This document shows, one piece after another, positions 54,861 through 64,000 of a DNA stretch of 64,000 bases (position 1 is its first letter; every line of letters begins with the position of its first letter). The DNA is from Pseudomonas sp. ATCC PTA-122608 (GTDB lineage Bacteria > Pseudomonadota > Gammaproteobacteria > Pseudomonadales > Pseudomonadaceae). Position numbers and translations under genes: made by a program. The stretch spans positions 101,469 through 165,468 of the forward strand of contig NZ_LPNO01000001.1 of the NCBI RefSeq assembly GCF_001952855.1. Direction: 5' to 3'. The notes below the pieces were generated by a model. The model saw only the letters and a list, made by a program, of their open reading frames with translations. It did no database searches and had not been told where the DNA came from.

Positions 54861-56363
54861 ATGCCGCAATCCCAAGCCAAGAATCTGTCCCTGATCGCCG
54901 CCATCGACCTGGGCTCCAACAGCTTTCACATGGTCGTGGCCAAGGCCCAGAACGGCGAAATCCGCATCCTTGAGCGGCTCGGCGAGAAAGTGCAACTGGC
55001 TGCCGGGATCGACGATGAGCGTCAGCTCAATGAAGAATCCATGCAGCGCGGGCTCGATTGCTTGAAGCGCTTTGCCCAACTGATCAACGGCATGCCCCCG
55101 GGCGCCGTGCGGATCGTCGGCACCAACGCCCTGCGCGAAGCCCGCAACCGCGGCGAATTCATCCGCCGTGCCGAGGACATTCTCGGCCACCCCGTAGAAG
55201 TCATCTCCGGCCGTGAGGAAGCGCGCCTCATCTACCTCGGCGTGTCCCATACCCTGGCCGACACACCGGGCAAACGCCTGGTGGCCGACATCGGCGGGGG
55301 CAGTACCGAGTTCATCATTGGCCAGCGTTTCGAACCATTGCTGCGCGAAAGCCTGCAGATGGGCTGCGTCAGCTACACCCAGCGCTATTTCAAGGATGGC
55401 AAGATCACCCCGGCCCGCTACGCCCAGGCTTATACGGCAGCGCGGCTGGAGATCATGAGCATCGAGCACGCCCTGCACCGCCTGACCTGGGATGAGGCCA
55501 TCGGCTCGTCCGGTACCATTCGCGCCATCGGTCTGGCGCTCAAGGCCGGCGGCCACGGCACTGGCGAGGTCAACGCCGAAGGCCTGGCCTGGCTCAAGCG
55601 CAAGCTATTCAAGCTGGGAGATGCCGAGAAGATCGATTTTGACGGCATCAAGCCTGACCGCCGCACGATTTTCCCCGCAGGCCTGGCGATTCTCGAAGCT
55701 ATTTTCGACGCCCTCGAACTGCAGCGCATGGACCACTGCGACGGCGCCCTGCGTGAAGGCGTGCTGTACGACCTGCTGGGCCGCCATCATCACGAGGACG
55801 TCCGTGAACGCACCCTCAGCTCGTTGATGGAGCGTTACCACGTCGACCTGGAACAAGCGGCGCGGGTTGAGCGCAAAGCGCTGCACGCGTTTGACCAGGT
55901 GGCCGAGGACTGGGACCTGGAAGACGGCGTCTGGCGTGAACTGCTGGGCTGGGCGGCCAAGGTCCATGAAGTGGGGCTGGACATCGCCCACTACCATTAC
56001 CACAAGCACGGCGCCTACCTGATCGAGCACTCGGACCTGGCGGGTTTCTCTCGGGAAGACCAGCAGATGCTCGCGTTGCTGGTACGCGGCCACCGCCGCA
56101 ATATCCCCCGGGACAAGTTTGCCGAATTCGGCGCCGAGGGCATCAAGCTGATTCGCCTGTGTGCGCTGCTGCGTTTCGCGATCCTGTTCCACCACATCCG
56201 TGGTACCCAGGAAATGCCGCAAGTGGTGCTGCGCGCCAATGCCGACAGCCTGGACGTGGTGTTCCCGAAGAACTGGCTGGATGAAAACCAGCTGACCCAG
56301 GCGGATTTCGCCCAGGAAGCCGAGTGGCTGACGCGGGTTGGGTTCACGCTGAACGTGCGCTGA
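54861..56363 (+). CDS. ppx: Exopolyphosphatase
   Basis: 500-residue Ppx/GppA phosphatase, releasing phosphate from polyphosphate ends; some members also hydrolyse pppGpp. The ASKHA-fold motifs [15 protein letters not shown] (residues about 13-27) and [14 protein letters not shown] (about 142-155) bind the phosphates. The C-terminal HD-like domain is present ([31 protein letters not shown]). It converges on ppk across a REPIN. In P. aeruginosa trxA would be the immediate neighbour, while here 8.9 kb intervenes. Confidence 0.95.
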   Translation: MPQSQAKNLSLIAAIDLGSNSFHMVVAKAQNGEIRILERLGEKVQLAAGIDDERQLNEESMQRGLDCLKRFAQLINGMPPGAVRIVGTNALREARNRGEFIRRAEDILGHPVEVISGREEARLIYLGVSHTLADTPGKRLVADIGGGSTEFIIGQRFEPLLRESLQMGCVSYTQRYFKDGKITPARYAQAYTAARLEIMSIEHALHRLTWDEAIGSSGTIRAIGLALKAGGHGTGEVNAEGLAWLKRKLFKLGDAEKIDFDGIKPDRRTIFPAGLAILEAIFDALELQRMDHCDGALREGVLYDLLGRHHHEDVRERTLSSLMERYHVDLEQAARVERKALHAFDQVAEDWDLEDGVWRELLGWAAKVHEVGLDIAHYHYHKHGAYLIEHSDLAGFSREDQQMLALLVRGHRRNIPRDKFAEFGAEGIKLIRLCALLRFAILFHHIRGTQEMPQVVLRANADSLDVVFPKNWLDENQLTQADFAQEAEWLTRVGFTLNVR

Positions 56364-56373
56364 TAGGGGTGAG

Positions 56374-56420
56374 TGACGCGGAGCGTCACAGGATGTATTC
56401 CCACGCAGAGCGTGGGAACA
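56374..56420. repeat. Short palindromic repeat pair downstream of ppx
   Basis: Two adjacent palindromes, TGACGC-gga-GCGTCA (56374-56388) and TTCCCACGC-aga-GCGTGGGAA (56398-56418). This double unit is a third intergenic repeat family that I recall from fluorescens-group genomes. It is 10 bases past the ppx stop and may also serve as a terminator. Confidence 0.75.
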
Positions 56421-56440
56421 ATCTAACGCCACAAAACAAA

Positions 56441-56530
56441 TGTGGGAGCGGGCTTGCTCGCGAAGGCGGAGTGTCAGTCAACAGATTCATCGACTGATCC
56501 ACCGCTTTCGCGAGCAAGCCCGCTCCCACA
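56441..56530. repeat. REPIN between ppx and ppk
   Basis: Inverted REP heads tgtgggagcgggcttgctcg and complement flanking about 40 bases that include a partial tcagtcaac/gactgatc complement. Same family as at 0.85, 18.1 and 31.5 kb. Confidence 0.9.
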
Positions 56531-56549
56531 TTTTTGACTGCGTCGGTTT

Positions 56550-58778
56550 TTAGTTCACCGTCAGAATCGGGCTGCCCAGCTTCTCCAACAACGTCGCCTG
56601 GGCGCTGCGCGGGTTCTGGTTGCCGGTCGGCGTGTTGCGCACGTAGCGCCCGTCCGACTGCAGGCTCCAGCTGTGGGTGTTGTCGGTGAGGTAACTCTCC
56701 AGCTCCTTCTTGACCCGCATGATCAGCTTCTTGCCTTCGACCGGGAAGCAAGTCTCCACACGCTTGTCGAGGTTGCGCTCCATCCAGTCAGCACTGGAGA
56801 GGAACATCTGCTCCTCGCCGCCATTGAGGAAGTAGAACACCCGTGTGTGCTCCAGGAAGCGCCCGATGATCGAACGCACGTGGATGTTATGGGAGACCCC
56901 GGCGATGCCCGGACGCAGGCAGCACATGCCACGCACCACCAGGTCGATGCGCACACCCGACTGACTGGCCTTGTACAGCGCGCGGATGATCTTCGGATCG
57001 GTCAGCGAGTTGAACTTGGCGATGATGTGCGCCGGCTTGCCTTCGAGGGCGAACTGGGTCTCGCGGGCAATCATGTCGAGCATGCCCTTCTTCAGGGTGA
57101 ACGGCGCGTGCAGCAGCTTCTTCATGCGCAAGGTCTTGCCCATGCCGATCAGCTGGCTGAACAACTTGCCGACGTCTTCACACAAGGCATCGTCAGAGGT
57201 CAGCAAGCTGTAGTCGGTGTAGAGCTTGGCGTTGCCGGCGTGGTAGTTGCCGGTGCCCAAGTGGGCGTAACGCACGATCTCGCCGGCTTCACGGCGCAGG
57301 ATCAGCATCATCTTGGCGTGGGTCTTGAAGCCGACCACGCCATAGATAACCACCGCACCGGCCGCTTGCAGGCGGCTGGCCAGTTGCAGGTTGGATTCTT
57401 CGTCGAACCGCGCCCGCAGTTCGATCACTGCCGTCACTTCCTTGCCGTTACGCGCGGCGTCTACCAGCGCATCGACGATTTCGGAGTTGGCGCCGGAGCG
57501 ATACAGGGTTTGGCGTACGGCCAATACATGCGGGTCCTTGGCGGCCTGGCGCAGCAGGTCGACCACCGGGGTGAAGGACTCGAACGGGTGCAGCAGCAGG
57601 ATGTCCTGCTTGCTCACCACGCTGAAGATGTTCTCGCTGTTCTGCAGCAGTTTCGGGATCTGCGGGGTGAACGGCGTGTATTGCAGCTCCGGATGGCTGT
57701 CCAGGCCAGTGATGCTGAACAGGCGCGTCAGGTTCACCGGGCCGTTGACCTGGTAAAGCTCGGTCTCGCTCAGGTTGAACTGCTTGAGCAGGTAGTCGGA
57801 CAGGTGTTTCGGGCAGGTATCGGCCACTTCCAGGCGCACGGCGTCACCGTAGCGACGGGAGAACAGCTCGCCGCGCAGGGCGCGGGCCAAGTCTTCGACG
57901 TCCTCGGAGTCCAGCGCCAGGTCGGCGTTACGGGTCAGACGGAACTGGTAGCAGCCCTTGACCTTCATACCCTGGAACAGGTCATCGGCGTGGGCGTGGA
58001 TCATCGACGAAAGGAATACATAGTTATCGCCAGCGCCCCCCACCTCTTCCGGTACCTTGATGATCCGTGGCAGCAAGCGCGGCGCCGGGATGATCGCCAA
58101 GCCGGAATCTCGACCGAAGGCGTCGATACCTTCCAGCTCGACGATGAAGTTCAGGCTCTTGTTCACCAGCAGCGGGAACGGGTGCGTCGGGTCGAGGCCG
58201 ATGGGGGTGATGATCGGCGAAATTTCGTCGCGGAAGAAACGGCGCACCCAGGTCTTGATCTTGGTGGTCCAGTGACGGCGGCGGATGAAGCGGACGTGAT
58301 GCTTTTCCAGTTCCGGCAACAGAATGTCGTTGAGGATCGCGTATTGGCGGTCCACATGACCGTGCACCAGCTCGCTGATGCGGGCCAGGGCCTGATGCGG
58401 TTGCAGGCCGTCGGCGCCGGCTTGTTCACGGGCGAAGGTGATCTGCTTTTTGAGGCCGGCGACACGAATCTCGAAGAACTCGTCCAGGTTGCTGGAGAAG
58501 ATCAGCAGGAACTTCAGCCGCTCCAGCAACGGGTAGGACTCATCCAGTGCCTGTTCCAGCACGCGGATGTTGAATTGCAGTTGTGACAGCTCGCGATGGA
58601 TGTACAGGCTGCTGTCATCCAGGTTGGGAATCGCAACCACCGGCACCGGTGCGGCGGCAGGCGTTTCGGCCACCACGGCAGGCGGTGCCGGCTCCAGCTC
58701 CGGCGGGGTCTCGGTGACTTGTTCAACCACCGGGTGAGCGTCTTTTACGGCAACTTCTGTGAGTCCTTCGGTATTCAT
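56550..58778 (-). CDS. ppk1: Polyphosphate kinase 1
   Basis: 742-residue enzyme that makes polyphosphate from ATP. The N-terminal helical domain starts [20 protein letters not shown]; the catalytic phospholipase-D-like halves contain the autophosphorylated His in [16 protein letters not shown] (about residue 470) and a second in the region ending [15 protein letters not shown] Pro/Glu-rich N-terminal extension of about 50 residues precedes the conserved domain, slightly longer than in E. coli. It is convergent with ppx and 18 bases before hemB's stop region, with hemB downstream on the same strand reading away. Confidence 0.95.
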   Translation of the reverse strand: MNTEGLTEVAVKDAHPVVEQVTETPPELEPAPPAVVAETPAAAPVPVVAIPNLDDSSLYIHRELSQLQFNIRVLEQALDESYPLLERLKFLLIFSSNLDEFFEIRVAGLKKQITFAREQAGADGLQPHQALARISELVHGHVDRQYAILNDILLPELEKHHVRFIRRRHWTTKIKTWVRRFFRDEISPIITPIGLDPTHPFPLLVNKSLNFIVELEGIDAFGRDSGLAIIPAPRLLPRIIKVPEEVGGAGDNYVFLSSMIHAHADDLFQGMKVKGCYQFRLTRNADLALDSEDVEDLARALRGELFSRRYGDAVRLEVADTCPKHLSDYLLKQFNLSETELYQVNGPVNLTRLFSITGLDSHPELQYTPFTPQIPKLLQNSENIFSVVSKQDILLLHPFESFTPVVDLLRQAAKDPHVLAVRQTLYRSGANSEIVDALVDAARNGKEVTAVIELRARFDEESNLQLASRLQAAGAVVIYGVVGFKTHAKMMLILRREAGEIVRYAHLGTGNYHAGNAKLYTDYSLLTSDDALCEDVGKLFSQLIGMGKTLRMKKLLHAPFTLKKGMLDMIARETQFALEGKPAHIIAKFNSLTDPKIIRALYKASQSGVRIDLVVRGMCCLRPGIAGVSHNIHVRSIIGRFLEHTRVFYFLNGGEEQMFLSSADWMERNLDKRVETCFPVEGKKLIMRVKKELESYLTDNTHSWSLQSDGRYVRNTPTGNQNPRSAQATLLEKLGSPILTVN

Positions 58779-58796
58779 CGAGTGTTCCTGTGAGGG

Positions 58797-59894
<1,098 letters not shown>

Positions 59895-60039
59895 TCATGC
59901 ACCGTAAGGCAACCGGCATGCGACCCGTAGTCGCATTCGTCGTTTATGTAGGAATTGTTCACTTCGTGACACATCTCGATACTTTCATGAATGTTCACGA
60001 AGGCGTAGGCTGCGCGTTCATTTCGCCAGCACCCAGACC

Positions 60040-60678
60040 ATGCTTCAACAATTTCTGCATGACTTCGGCTACTTTGCGCTGTTCCTAGGCACCTTCTTCG
60101 AAGGCGAAACCATTCTGGTTCTCGCAGGCTTCCTGGCGTTCCGTGGATACATGGATATCAACCTGGTGGTGGTCGTTGCCTTTTTCGGCAGCTACGCCGG
60201 TGACCAGTTGTGGTACTTCCTGGGGCGCAAGCACGGCCGCAAACTGTTGGCACGCAAGCCGCGCTGGCAACTGCTGGGTGACAAGGCCCTGGAGCACATC
60301 CGCAAGCACCCGGACATCTGGGTGCTGAGCTTCCGTTTTGTCTACGGTTTGCGCACGGTGATGCCGGTGGCCATTGGTTTGTCGGGCTACCCGCCGGGCC
60401 GCTATCTGTTGCTGAACGGGATTGGCGCCGCCGTGTGGGCTGCGGCGCTGGGGGCTGCGGCTTACCATTTCGGCGCGGTACTGGAAGGCATGCTGGGCAG
60501 CGTCAAGAAATATGAGCTGTGGGTACTGGGCGCACTGCTGGTGCTGGGCCTGGGCTTGTGGATCCGCCGGCGCGTCAAGAACGCCCGCCTGACCCGCGAA
60601 GCCTGCGCCGCCGAGAAGGTTCGCCTGGCGGCCGGCGAACCTGAAAAAGCCGAAAAGCCTACGACGCCAGTCGAGTAA
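60040..60678 (+). CDS. DedA-family membrane protein
   Basis: 212-residue inner-membrane protein of the DedA/VTT family. Motifs FLGTFFEGETILVLAGFLAFRG, GDQLWYFLGRKHGRKLL and RFVYGLRTVMPVAIGLSGYPPGRYLLLNGIGAAVWA are the conserved re-entrant and helix regions; the charged Glu and Arg residues are proposed proton-coupling sites. Recent work on the family supports lipid-carrier flipping, such as undecaprenyl phosphate. A polar C-terminal tail follows the last span. Its 3' end overlaps the convergent sterol-desaturase gene by 20 bases. Confidence 0.9.
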   Translation: MLQQFLHDFGYFALFLGTFFEGETILVLAGFLAFRGYMDINLVVVVAFFGSYAGDQLWYFLGRKHGRKLLARKPRWQLLGDKALEHIRKHPDIWVLSFRFVYGLRTVMPVAIGLSGYPPGRYLLLNGIGAAVWAAALGAAAYHFGAVLEGMLGSVKKYELWVLGALLVLGLGLWIRRRVKNARLTREACAAEKVRLAAGEPEKAEKPTTPVE

Positions 60679-61894
60679 GCCGGTCTCTGCAACAGTAGAG
60701 GCCGATGCCGCTGAGCAAGCTGTAACTGACCAGGCCCAGCCAGCCCAACGAGCTGGCCGGCCACAGCCCCACCAGCGGCGCCAGCCACACCAACGGCACA
60801 TTCAGCGCCAGGCGTGCCAGCTCGGCTTTCAACGCCCATGGGCGATTCTCCAGCGCCACCCCCAGGGTGAACAACCCCAACGCCATTGCGCTCCAGCCCA
60901 ACACCAGGGCGGCGGTCGGCAAGCCCTCGCCGAAATTCATCAAATAGCTGCCAAAGCCAACGTACGCGGCAAACTGCAGGGCGATGTAAACCTGTTGGCG
61001 CCCGTCCAGCGGCACCTCGAACTTGCGGAACTGGCTCAAGTCCGGCTTGGCCATCGGGTACTTCGCCGCCACATCCGCCGGGCGCCAGCCGGTGCGCATG
61101 AACCAGATGCGCAGCTTGTCCCACCAGCTCTCAGCACGCCGTGCATCACTCCACAGCTGCGCATAAAACTGCAGGTTGGCCCACAGCGGGTTCCAACTGG
61201 CCAATGGCGTGGTCACGCCAAAGATCACCGGCTCGTTATCGTCTTCTTCCTGGAAGGAGCCAAACAGACGGTCCCAAATAATGAACACCCCGCCGTAGTT
61301 GCGATCCATGTAGAGAGCGTTCTGTGCATGGTGGGCCCGATGATTGGACGGCGTGACGAAAAACCACTCGTACCAGCCGAGCTTCGGCACATGGCGTGTG
61401 TGCACCCAGAATTGATACAGCAGGTTGAGGGAAGCCACACTGATAAACACCACCAGCGGTACGCCCAACACGGCCAGCGGCAGGTAGAAGATCCAGCTCA
61501 GCAGGAAGCCGGTGCTGGTCTGGCGCAAGGCGGTGCTGAGGTTGTAGTCCTCGCTCTGGTGATGCACCGAATGCGCGGCCCAGAGGATGTTGCGCTCATG
61601 GCCCATGCGATGCAGCCAGTAGTAGCAGAAGTCATAGAACACAAAGGCGAACACCCAGGTCCAGACGCTTTGGGCCGACAGTTCGATGATCGCCAGGTGC
61701 TTGAGCGTGAAGGCGTAGGTAAGGATGCCCACACCTTTGGTCAGCAACCCTGTGGTGGTGGACAGCACGCCGGTGCTGAGGCTGTTGATGGCATCGGCCA
61801 CCCGGTAGTTGCGTTGGCCACGCCGGTAGTCGGCCAGCAGCTCGACCACGATCAAGGCAATGAAAAACGGTACCGCGTAAGGGACGAAGTCCAT
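60659..61894 (-). CDS. Sterol desaturase / fatty acid hydroxylase family protein
   Basis: 411-residue membrane protein. The di-iron histidine boxes are visible: YDFCYYWLHRMGHERN, AAHSVHHQSEDYN and NHRAHHAQNALYMDRNYGG. About four N-terminal membrane segments surround them, and a C-terminal extension adds further hydrophobic segments. The family hydroxylates or desaturates lipids; the substrate in Pseudomonas is unknown (alkylglycerol-monooxygenase-like members exist). ATG at 61894 is used in place of a TTG two codons upstream. Confidence 0.87.
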   Translation of the reverse strand: MDFVPYAVPFFIALIVVELLADYRRGQRNYRVADAINSLSTGVLSTTTGLLTKGVGILTYAFTLKHLAIIELSAQSVWTWVFAFVFYDFCYYWLHRMGHERNILWAAHSVHHQSEDYNLSTALRQTSTGFLLSWIFYLPLAVLGVPLVVFISVASLNLLYQFWVHTRHVPKLGWYEWFFVTPSNHRAHHAQNALYMDRNYGGVFIIWDRLFGSFQEEDDNEPVIFGVTTPLASWNPLWANLQFYAQLWSDARRAESWWDKLRIWFMRTGWRPADVAAKYPMAKPDLSQFRKFEVPLDGRQQVYIALQFAAYVGFGSYLMNFGEGLPTAALVLGWSAMALGLFTLGVALENRPWALKAELARLALNVPLVWLAPLVGLWPASSLGWLGLVSYSLLSGIGLYCCRDRLTRLAS

Positions 61895-62009
61895 GGGCAA
61901 GTCCGGTCAATTATTGTTACATCAAGATTAGGTGTAACCGCGAAATATCCCATTGGCATCGAGTTACAAATTGGTAGACATTTAACGCCATGAATCAGGA
62001 GAAATGCCC

Positions 62010-62675
62010 ATGAGCAAAAAGATTGCAGTGATCCTTTCCGGCTGTGGCGTGTACGACGGCGCTGAGATTCATGAAAGCGTGATCACCCTGCTGCGTCTGG
62101 ACCAGCGTAGCGCCGAGGTGCAGTGCTTTGCGCCGAACATTGCCCAACTGCATGTGATCAATCACCTGACCGGCGAAGAGATGCCTGAGTCGCGCAATGT
62201 GCTGGTGGAGTCGGCGCGCATTGCCCGTGGCGAGGTGAAGGACATTCGTGAGGCCAACGCCGAGGACTTCGACGCGCTGATCGTGCCCGGTGGGTTTGGC
62301 GCCGCGAAGAACCTGTCGAACTTTGCCGTGGAAGGCGCGGGGTGCACGGTCAACCCGCAGGTGCTGGAACTGGCCGAAGCCTTTGCCGAAGCGGGCAAAC
62401 CAGTCGGGCTGATCTGCATCTCGCCGGCCTTGGCGGCGAAGATCTATGGCCCAGGCGTGACCTGCACCATCGGTAACGACGCCGACACTGCAGCGGCCAT
62501 GGACAAGATGGGCGCCACCCACCAGGTGTGTGCGGTGGACGATATTGTCGAAGACAAGGCACGCAAACTGGTGAGCACCCCGGCCTACATGCTGGGCAAG
62601 CGCATCAGCGAAGTGGCGTCAGGCATCAACAAGCTGGTGGACCGAGTGCTGGAGCTGACCCACGAGAACGATTAG
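62010..62675 (+). CDS. elbB: Glyoxalase/DJ-1-type protein ElbB
   Basis: 221-residue class-I glutamine-amidotransferase-like protein, called isoprenoid biosynthesis glyoxalase ElbB. Features: KKIAVILSGCGVYDGAEIHESV, FDALIVPGGFGAAKNLSNFA and VGLICISPALAAKI with the nucleophile-elbow cysteine. E. coli ElbB has glyoxalase activity in vitro. Two ATGs exist; the second (62010) has AGGAG at the proper distance, the first (62004) is too close. It converges with the YaiI-family gene, overlapping by four bases. Confidence 0.9.
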   Translation: MSKKIAVILSGCGVYDGAEIHESVITLLRLDQRSAEVQCFAPNIAQLHVINHLTGEEMPESRNVLVESARIARGEVKDIREANAEDFDALIVPGGFGAAKNLSNFAVEGAGCTVNPQVLELAEAFAEAGKPVGLICISPALAAKIYGPGVTCTIGNDADTAAAMDKMGATHQVCAVDDIVEDKARKLVSTPAYMLGKRISEVASGINKLVDRVLELTHEND

Positions 62676-63124
62676 GCCTTCATCAGCCTCGTCAGAATCC
62701 GATCCAGTGAGTTGGCAAACGCCTGCTTGTCCTTGTCCCCATGGGGCGGTGGACCACCGCCCATCTGGCCCTGCTCCCGCAGATCGGTGAACAGGTTGCG
62801 CACCGCCAGCCGCTCGCTCATGTTCTGCGGGCTGAACTCCTTGCCTCGCGGGTCCAGCGCTGCCACGCCGTTCTTTACCAAACGGTCGGCCAGCGGCACA
62901 TCGCTGCAGATCACCAGTTCGCCGGGCACCGCGTGCTCCACCAGGTAGTCATCGGCCGCATCCGGACCGCTGGGCACCACAATCAGCTTCACACACGAGA
63001 AGCTCGGCTTGATCTGGCTCTGCCCGGCCACCAGCACCACTTCGAACTGGCGCTTGAGGGCGAACTTCACCACCTGGTCCTTGGCCGCCCGTGGGCAAGC
63101 ATCTGCATCGATCCACACGCGCAT
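62672..63124 (-). CDS. YaiI/YqxD (UPF0178) family protein
   Basis: 150-residue PIN-like protein. The start MRVWIDADACPRAAKDQVVKFA is the family signature, followed by VICSDVPLADRLVKNGVAALDPRGKEF with conserved acidic residues. Members are predicted nucleases, but activity is unproven. It starts two bases after the FTR1 permease stop and is probably translated from the same message. Confidence 0.9.
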   Translation of the reverse strand: MRVWIDADACPRAAKDQVVKFALKRQFEVVLVAGQSQIKPSFSCVKLIVVPSGPDAADDYLVEHAVPGELVICSDVPLADRLVKNGVAALDPRGKEFSPQNMSERLAVRNLFTDLREQGQMGGGPPPHGDKDKQAFANSLDRILTRLMKA

Positions 63125-63126
63125 GG

Positions 63127-64000
63127 TTACGCCACCACCCGGCGCTTTTCAGCCAGCCGGCTGCGACCGTACAGCACCACAATCGCCAGGATCGCCACGG
63201 CCTGGGCACTCAACGAATAAGCATCGGCGTGGATGCCCAGCCAGTCGAAGTCAAAGAACGCCACTGGCCGGGTGCCGAAGATCCCGGCTTCCTGCAACGC
63301 CTTGACGCCATGCCCGGCGAACACCACCGACAACGCACACAGCAATGCCGCGTTGATACCGAAGAACAGCGCCAGCGGCAGTTTCGCCGAACCCCGCAGA
63401 ATCACCCAGGCCAGGCCCACCAACAACACCAGCGCCGTGGCACCACCGGCCAATACCGCGTTGTGCCCGGCTGGGCCTGCCTGCAACCACAGGGTTTCGT
63501 AGAACAGGATCACTTCGAACAGCTCGCGGTACACCGAGAAGAACGCCAGCATCGCAAAGCCGAAGCGCCCGCCGCCGCCCACCAGGCTGCTCTTGATGTA
63601 GTCCTGCCAGGCGGCTGCGTGACGGCGGTCGTGCATCCACACCCCGAGCCACAGCACCATCACACTGGCAAACAGCGCCGTGCAGCCTTCCAGCAACTCG
63701 CGCTGGGCGCCGCTGACGTCAATCACATAAGCCGCCAACGCCCAGGTGGCCAAGCCGGCCAACAGCGCCAGGCCCCAGCCGACGTTGACGCTGCGCACCG
63801 CCGATTGCTGGCCGGTGTTACGCAGGAACGCGAGGATCGCCGCCAGCACCAGGATTGCTTCCAGGCCTTCGCGCAGGAGGATCAACAAACCAGAGATATA
63901 ACTCAGCGACCAGCTCAAGCCATCGCTGCCCAGCAGGCCGGCCGACTCGGTGAGTTTGCCCTTGGCCACGTCCAGGCGCTGCTGGACCTGCTCGATCGGC
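63127..64000 (-). CDS. FTR1-family iron permease, truncated by the window end
   Basis: The C-terminal 290 residues of an iron permease with seven membrane segments. Two iron-binding REXXE motifs are visible: LLREGLEAIL and SVYRELFEVILF. The frame stays open to the last base (…IEQVQQRLDVAKGKL), so the true start lies outside; a GTG at 63969 is probably internal. Long FTR1 proteins of this type carry an N-terminal periplasmic or cytochrome-like domain, which would be beyond the window. Function: Fe(II) oxidation-coupled import, probably with EfeO-like partners. Confidence 0.85.
   Translation of the reverse strand, partial: PIEQVQQRLDVAKGKLTESAGLLGSDGLSWSLSYISGLLILLREGLEAILVLAAILAFLRNTGQQSAVRSVNVGWGLALLAGLATWALAAYVIDVSGAQRELLEGCTALFASVMVLWLGVWMHDRRHAAAWQDYIKSSLVGGGGRFGFAMLAFFSVYRELFEVILFYETLWLQAGPAGHNAVLAGGATALVLLVGLAWVILRGSAKLPLALFFGINAALLCALSVVFAGHGVKALQEAGIFGTRPVAFFDFDWLGIHADAYSLSAQAVAILAIVVLYGRSRLAEKRRVVA

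Noticed and set aside
56673..58586. 637-residue frame opposite ppk1
   Set aside because: Shadow of the polyphosphate kinase reading frame; no independent evidence.
59897..60088. 63-residue frame before the DedA gene
   Set aside because: Runs into the DedA start in another frame, with no Shine-Dalgarno sequence; more likely promoter DNA.

Overview
The window comes from the chromosome of a Pseudomonas, most likely of the P. fluorescens group. Coding GC is high, most genes are typical Pseudomonas orthologues, and the gene order from argA through rho, trxA, ppx, ppk and hemB follows the order I remember for P. aeruginosa (about PA5204-PA5248). The intergenic spaces carry the REP/REPIN repeats typical of fluorescens-group genomes. 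All functional names come from reading motifs, lengths and neighbourhood; no database search was run.

Layout. 0-3.2 kb: sulfur-starvation genes (ssuE, lsfA) and an OprD-family porin. 3.8-8 kb: arginine synthesis (argA, argE) and a CYTH/CHAD triphosphatase. 8-14.7 kb: an Lrp regulator, an ACT-like small protein, an orphan GspE-type ATPase, a stomatin/NfeD pair (qmcA-nfeD), two secreted or outer-membrane proteins and a DegT-type aminotransferase. 14.7-19.3 kb: glycine cleavage genes gcvT-gcvH without gcvP, and an Fe(III) ABC importer (permease and binding protein, no ATPase here). 19.3-25.8 kb: the ubiquinone/pepP operon (ygfB-pepP-ubiH-DUF4442-ubiI), divergent from zapB-like/zapA, 6S RNA and 5-formyl-THF cyclo-ligase. 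26-31.5 kb: an EVE protein and an HlyD/RbbA-type ABC exporter. 31.6-39.3 kb: FliL-like protein, quinone oxidoreductase, histidine phosphatase, glpT behind two GlpR-like palindromes, chaC after a TonB-dependent receptor, and a small outer-membrane protein. 39.5-46 kb: an Fe-S flavin reductase with ubiD, an OafA-type acyltransferase, rho and trxA.

46.1-54.8 kb is the clearest accessory segment. It separates trxA from ppx, which I recall as neighbours in P. aeruginosa. It holds a GntR regulator with a divergent polar amino-acid ABC transporter, and a four-gene chaperone-usher fimbrial operon (pilin, chaperone, usher, tip-like subunit). The usher reading frame contains a run of nine A residues.

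54.8-64 kb returns to the conserved backbone: convergent ppx and ppk, hemB (GTG start), a DedA protein, a sterol-desaturase-family enzyme, elbB, a YaiI-family protein and an FTR1 iron permease cut by the window end.

I found no CRISPR array, prophage, insertion sequence, tRNA or rRNA, and no convincing wholly new multi-gene system. The best leads are the fimbrial insertion with its homopolymer, matching AT palindromes before ssuE and lsfA, a nested REPIN hairpin, an orphan secretion ATPase, and a TonB receptor apparently co-transcribed with chaC.
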